Shown here one piece after another: positions 62,827 through 64,000 of a stretch of DNA of 64,000 bases (its first letter is position 1; each line of letters begins with the position of its first letter). Made by a program: the position numbers and the translations under genes. The stretch lies in the NCBI RefSeq assembly GCF_009765965.1, contig NZ_LMUL01000014.1, positions 1,040,337 to 1,104,336 on the forward strand, given 5' to 3'. The notes below the pieces were generated by a model. The model ran no database searches and was not told the DNA's origin. It saw only the letters and a program-made list of their open reading frames with translations. This stretch comes from Caulobacter sp. S45 (lineage in GTDB: Bacteria > Pseudomonadota > Alphaproteobacteria > Caulobacterales > Caulobacteraceae).

Positions 62827-63690
62827 TTACCCACCCCCAAGCGCACACCCCGCCATATCGTCCGCACGCACGGTCTCGGCGCCCGCGCCGATGCGGCGGC
62901 TGCGGCGCAGGACGTAGCGGCCGGGCCGCACCGCCTTCCACTTCAGCGGGTCGGGCAGGATGGCGGCCAGGCGCGAGGCCTCCAGCGGGGTGATGGCCTC
63001 GGCCCCGTGATGGAAATAGCGCTGGGCGGCGGCGTCGGCGCCATAGACGCCAGGGCCCCACTCCACCACGTTCAGGTACACCTCCAGGATGCGCCGCTTG
63101 CCCCACAGGGTCTCGATCAGCACCGTGAAATAGGCCTCCAGCCCCTTGCGCACGTAAGAGCGCTGGGGCCAGAGGAAGACGTTCTTGGCGGTCTGCTGGC
63201 TGATGGTCGAGCCGCCGCGGATACGGCCGGGATCGCGCGCATTGTGCGCCGCCGCCTTCTGCATCGCCGCGATGTCGAAGCCGTGGTGGGTGCAGAACCC
63301 CGCGTCTTCCGCCGCGATCACCGAGCGCGCCAGCGTAGGCGAGATGCGCGACAGCGGCCGCCAGGCCTTGTGCAGCCCCTGCCCCTCGGCCAGCCGCTGG
63401 ACCATCAGCAAAGTGATCGGGGGCGGGATGAAGCGATAGGCCAGGGTCACGACGATCGGTCCCAGCAGCAGCACCGCCAGGGCGATGGCCGCCCAGCGGC
63501 CCCAGCGTCGGGGCGGTCGTGCGCCGCGTCCGGGACGCGAGGACTTCAGGCCGCCTTTGGGCCGCCAGGTCCGGGGTTTCGAAGGCTTGGGCGCGCGCGG
63601 GCCGCCGCCGGGCCGGGCGGGCGATCGCCGCACCTTGTTGATGCGCGGAGACGCCGCCACCCGAATACCTCGCTCGCACCACTCGCCCAC
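62827..63690 (-). CDS. mtgA: Monofunctional peptidoglycan glycosyltransferase MtgA, 287 aa
   Basis: Inner-membrane GT51 enzyme that polymerises lipid II into glycan strands without a transpeptidase domain. TM anchor about 66-86; catalytic block [15 protein letters not shown] with E128; [35 protein letters not shown] and [26 protein letters not shown], all GT51 motifs. It has an unusual 60-residue basic, Pro/Arg/Lys-rich cytoplasmic extension ahead of the TM. ATG 63690 or GTG 63660 could start it. Convergent with the CHAP gene; divergent from the SDR gene. Confidence 0.94.
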   Translation of the reverse strand: MGEWCERGIRVAASPRINKVRRSPARPGGGPRAPKPSKPRTWRPKGGLKSSRPGRGARPPRRWGRWAAIALAVLLLGPIVVTLAYRFIPPPITLLMVQRLAEGQGLHKAWRPLSRISPTLARSVIAAEDAGFCTHHGFDIAAMQKAAAHNARDPGRIRGGSTISQQTAKNVFLWPQRSYVRKGLEAYFTVLIETLWGKRRILEVYLNVVEWGPGVYGADAAAQRYFHHGAEAITPLEASRLAAILPDPLKWKAVRPGRYVLRRSRRIGAGAETVRADDMAGCALGGG

Positions 63691-63791
63691 CGTGGTAGCC
63701 AGCAGCCAAGGTCGAGGTCAACTGCGACTCCGCTGCGCGGAACCCCGCTTCGCACGCCCCCGTTGATCCTCAACATCCCAAGGAGCCCGCC

Positions 63792-64000
63792 ATGCGCCCC
63801 ACCCTCAAGCCCGTGTCGGCCCAGACCATCGTCATCACCGGCGCCACCTCGGGCCTGGGCCTGGCGACCGCGCGGCTGGCGGCCGGGCGCGGGGCCAAGC
63901 TGCTGCTCACCGCGCGCAACGAACAGGCCCTGCGCGCCCTGTGCGAGGAACTGCACGCACGCGGCGGGGTCGCCGCCTACGAGCCCGCCGACGTGGCCGA
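63792..64000 (+). CDS. Short-chain dehydrogenase/reductase, cut by the window end
   Basis: Starts at ATG 63792 after AAGGAGC and runs off the window after about 69 codons. QTIVITGATSGLGLATARLAAGRGAKLLLTARNEQAL carries the SDR cofactor motif TGATSGLG and an R at the end of strand 2 suggesting NADP(H). The catalytic Ser-Tyr-Lys part lies outside. Likely a full SDR continuing beyond 64000. Confidence 0.9.
   Translation, partial: MRPTLKPVSAQTIVITGATSGLGLATARLAAGRGAKLLLTARNEQALRALCEELHARGGVAAYEPADVA

Overview
The window is GC-rich chromosomal DNA (long open frames in every frame, strong G/C third-position bias) from an alphaproteobacterium. A MucR/Ros regulator, a DUF1134/EipA envelope protein, a DUF6481 protein, a NodT-type efflux lipoprotein and a CYP153-like P450 together suggest Caulobacteraceae, with Phenylobacterium or Caulobacter the best guess. 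This placement rests on gene content only. No phage genes, transposases, rRNA or CRISPR array were seen. There are two tRNA genes, Gln(TTG) and Pro(CGG).

Layout. 1-4.5 kb: the 3' part of a histidine acid phosphatase, small hypotheticals, an alpha/beta hydrolase and a MucR-family regulator that lacks its zinc ligands. 4.7-12.8 kb: a three-gene RND efflux operon (pump, adaptor, outer-membrane lipoprotein, with overlapping ends) facing a convergent OmpR-type two-component system. 13.5-20.7 kb: LysR/OsmC, a sulfolactate-type catabolic set (SuyB-like, SuyA-like, ComC-like dehydrogenase), a CYP153-like P450 and an exported S10 peptidase. 20.8-24 kb: an accessory stretch of small genes, including a sigma-region-2-only protein and two paralogous small beta-rich proteins. 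24.4-35.9 kb: a hybrid histidine kinase, SDR with a GlxA-type regulator, KatE catalase, a slipin, a quinone oxidoreductase, EipA, DinB and a small lipoprotein. 35.9-42.6 kb: CYTH-CHAD protein, cyclophilin, DUF885 peptidase and an unrecognised 804-residue exported protein.

42.7-50.5 kb: the most distinctive locus. Five tightly packed minus-strand genes run from a fused LplT/acyltransferase/acyl-ACP ligase through a KAS III-like enzyme, a haem-oxygenase-like di-iron oxidase candidate and a protein of unknown family to a dienelactone-hydrolase-like protein. Two junctions are ATGA overlaps. A divergent TetR gene and a TGAAC/GTTCA inverted repeat sit at the head. The order suggests an inducible pathway that activates, condenses and oxidises fatty acyl chains; the product cannot be read from sequence.

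50.6-64 kb: WYL regulator with an NTF2-like gene, overlapping rsmC-like and rsuA-like genes, DsbA/FrnE, adenosine-deaminase-like protein, the tRNAs, TspO, PilZ, a degenerate S1/P1 nuclease homologue, SppA, VOC, GFA and Nudix proteins, an exported CHAP protein, MtgA, and an SDR cut by the window end. Two copies of a BIME-like inverted repeat pair lie 50 kb apart (12.9 and 62.6 kb).
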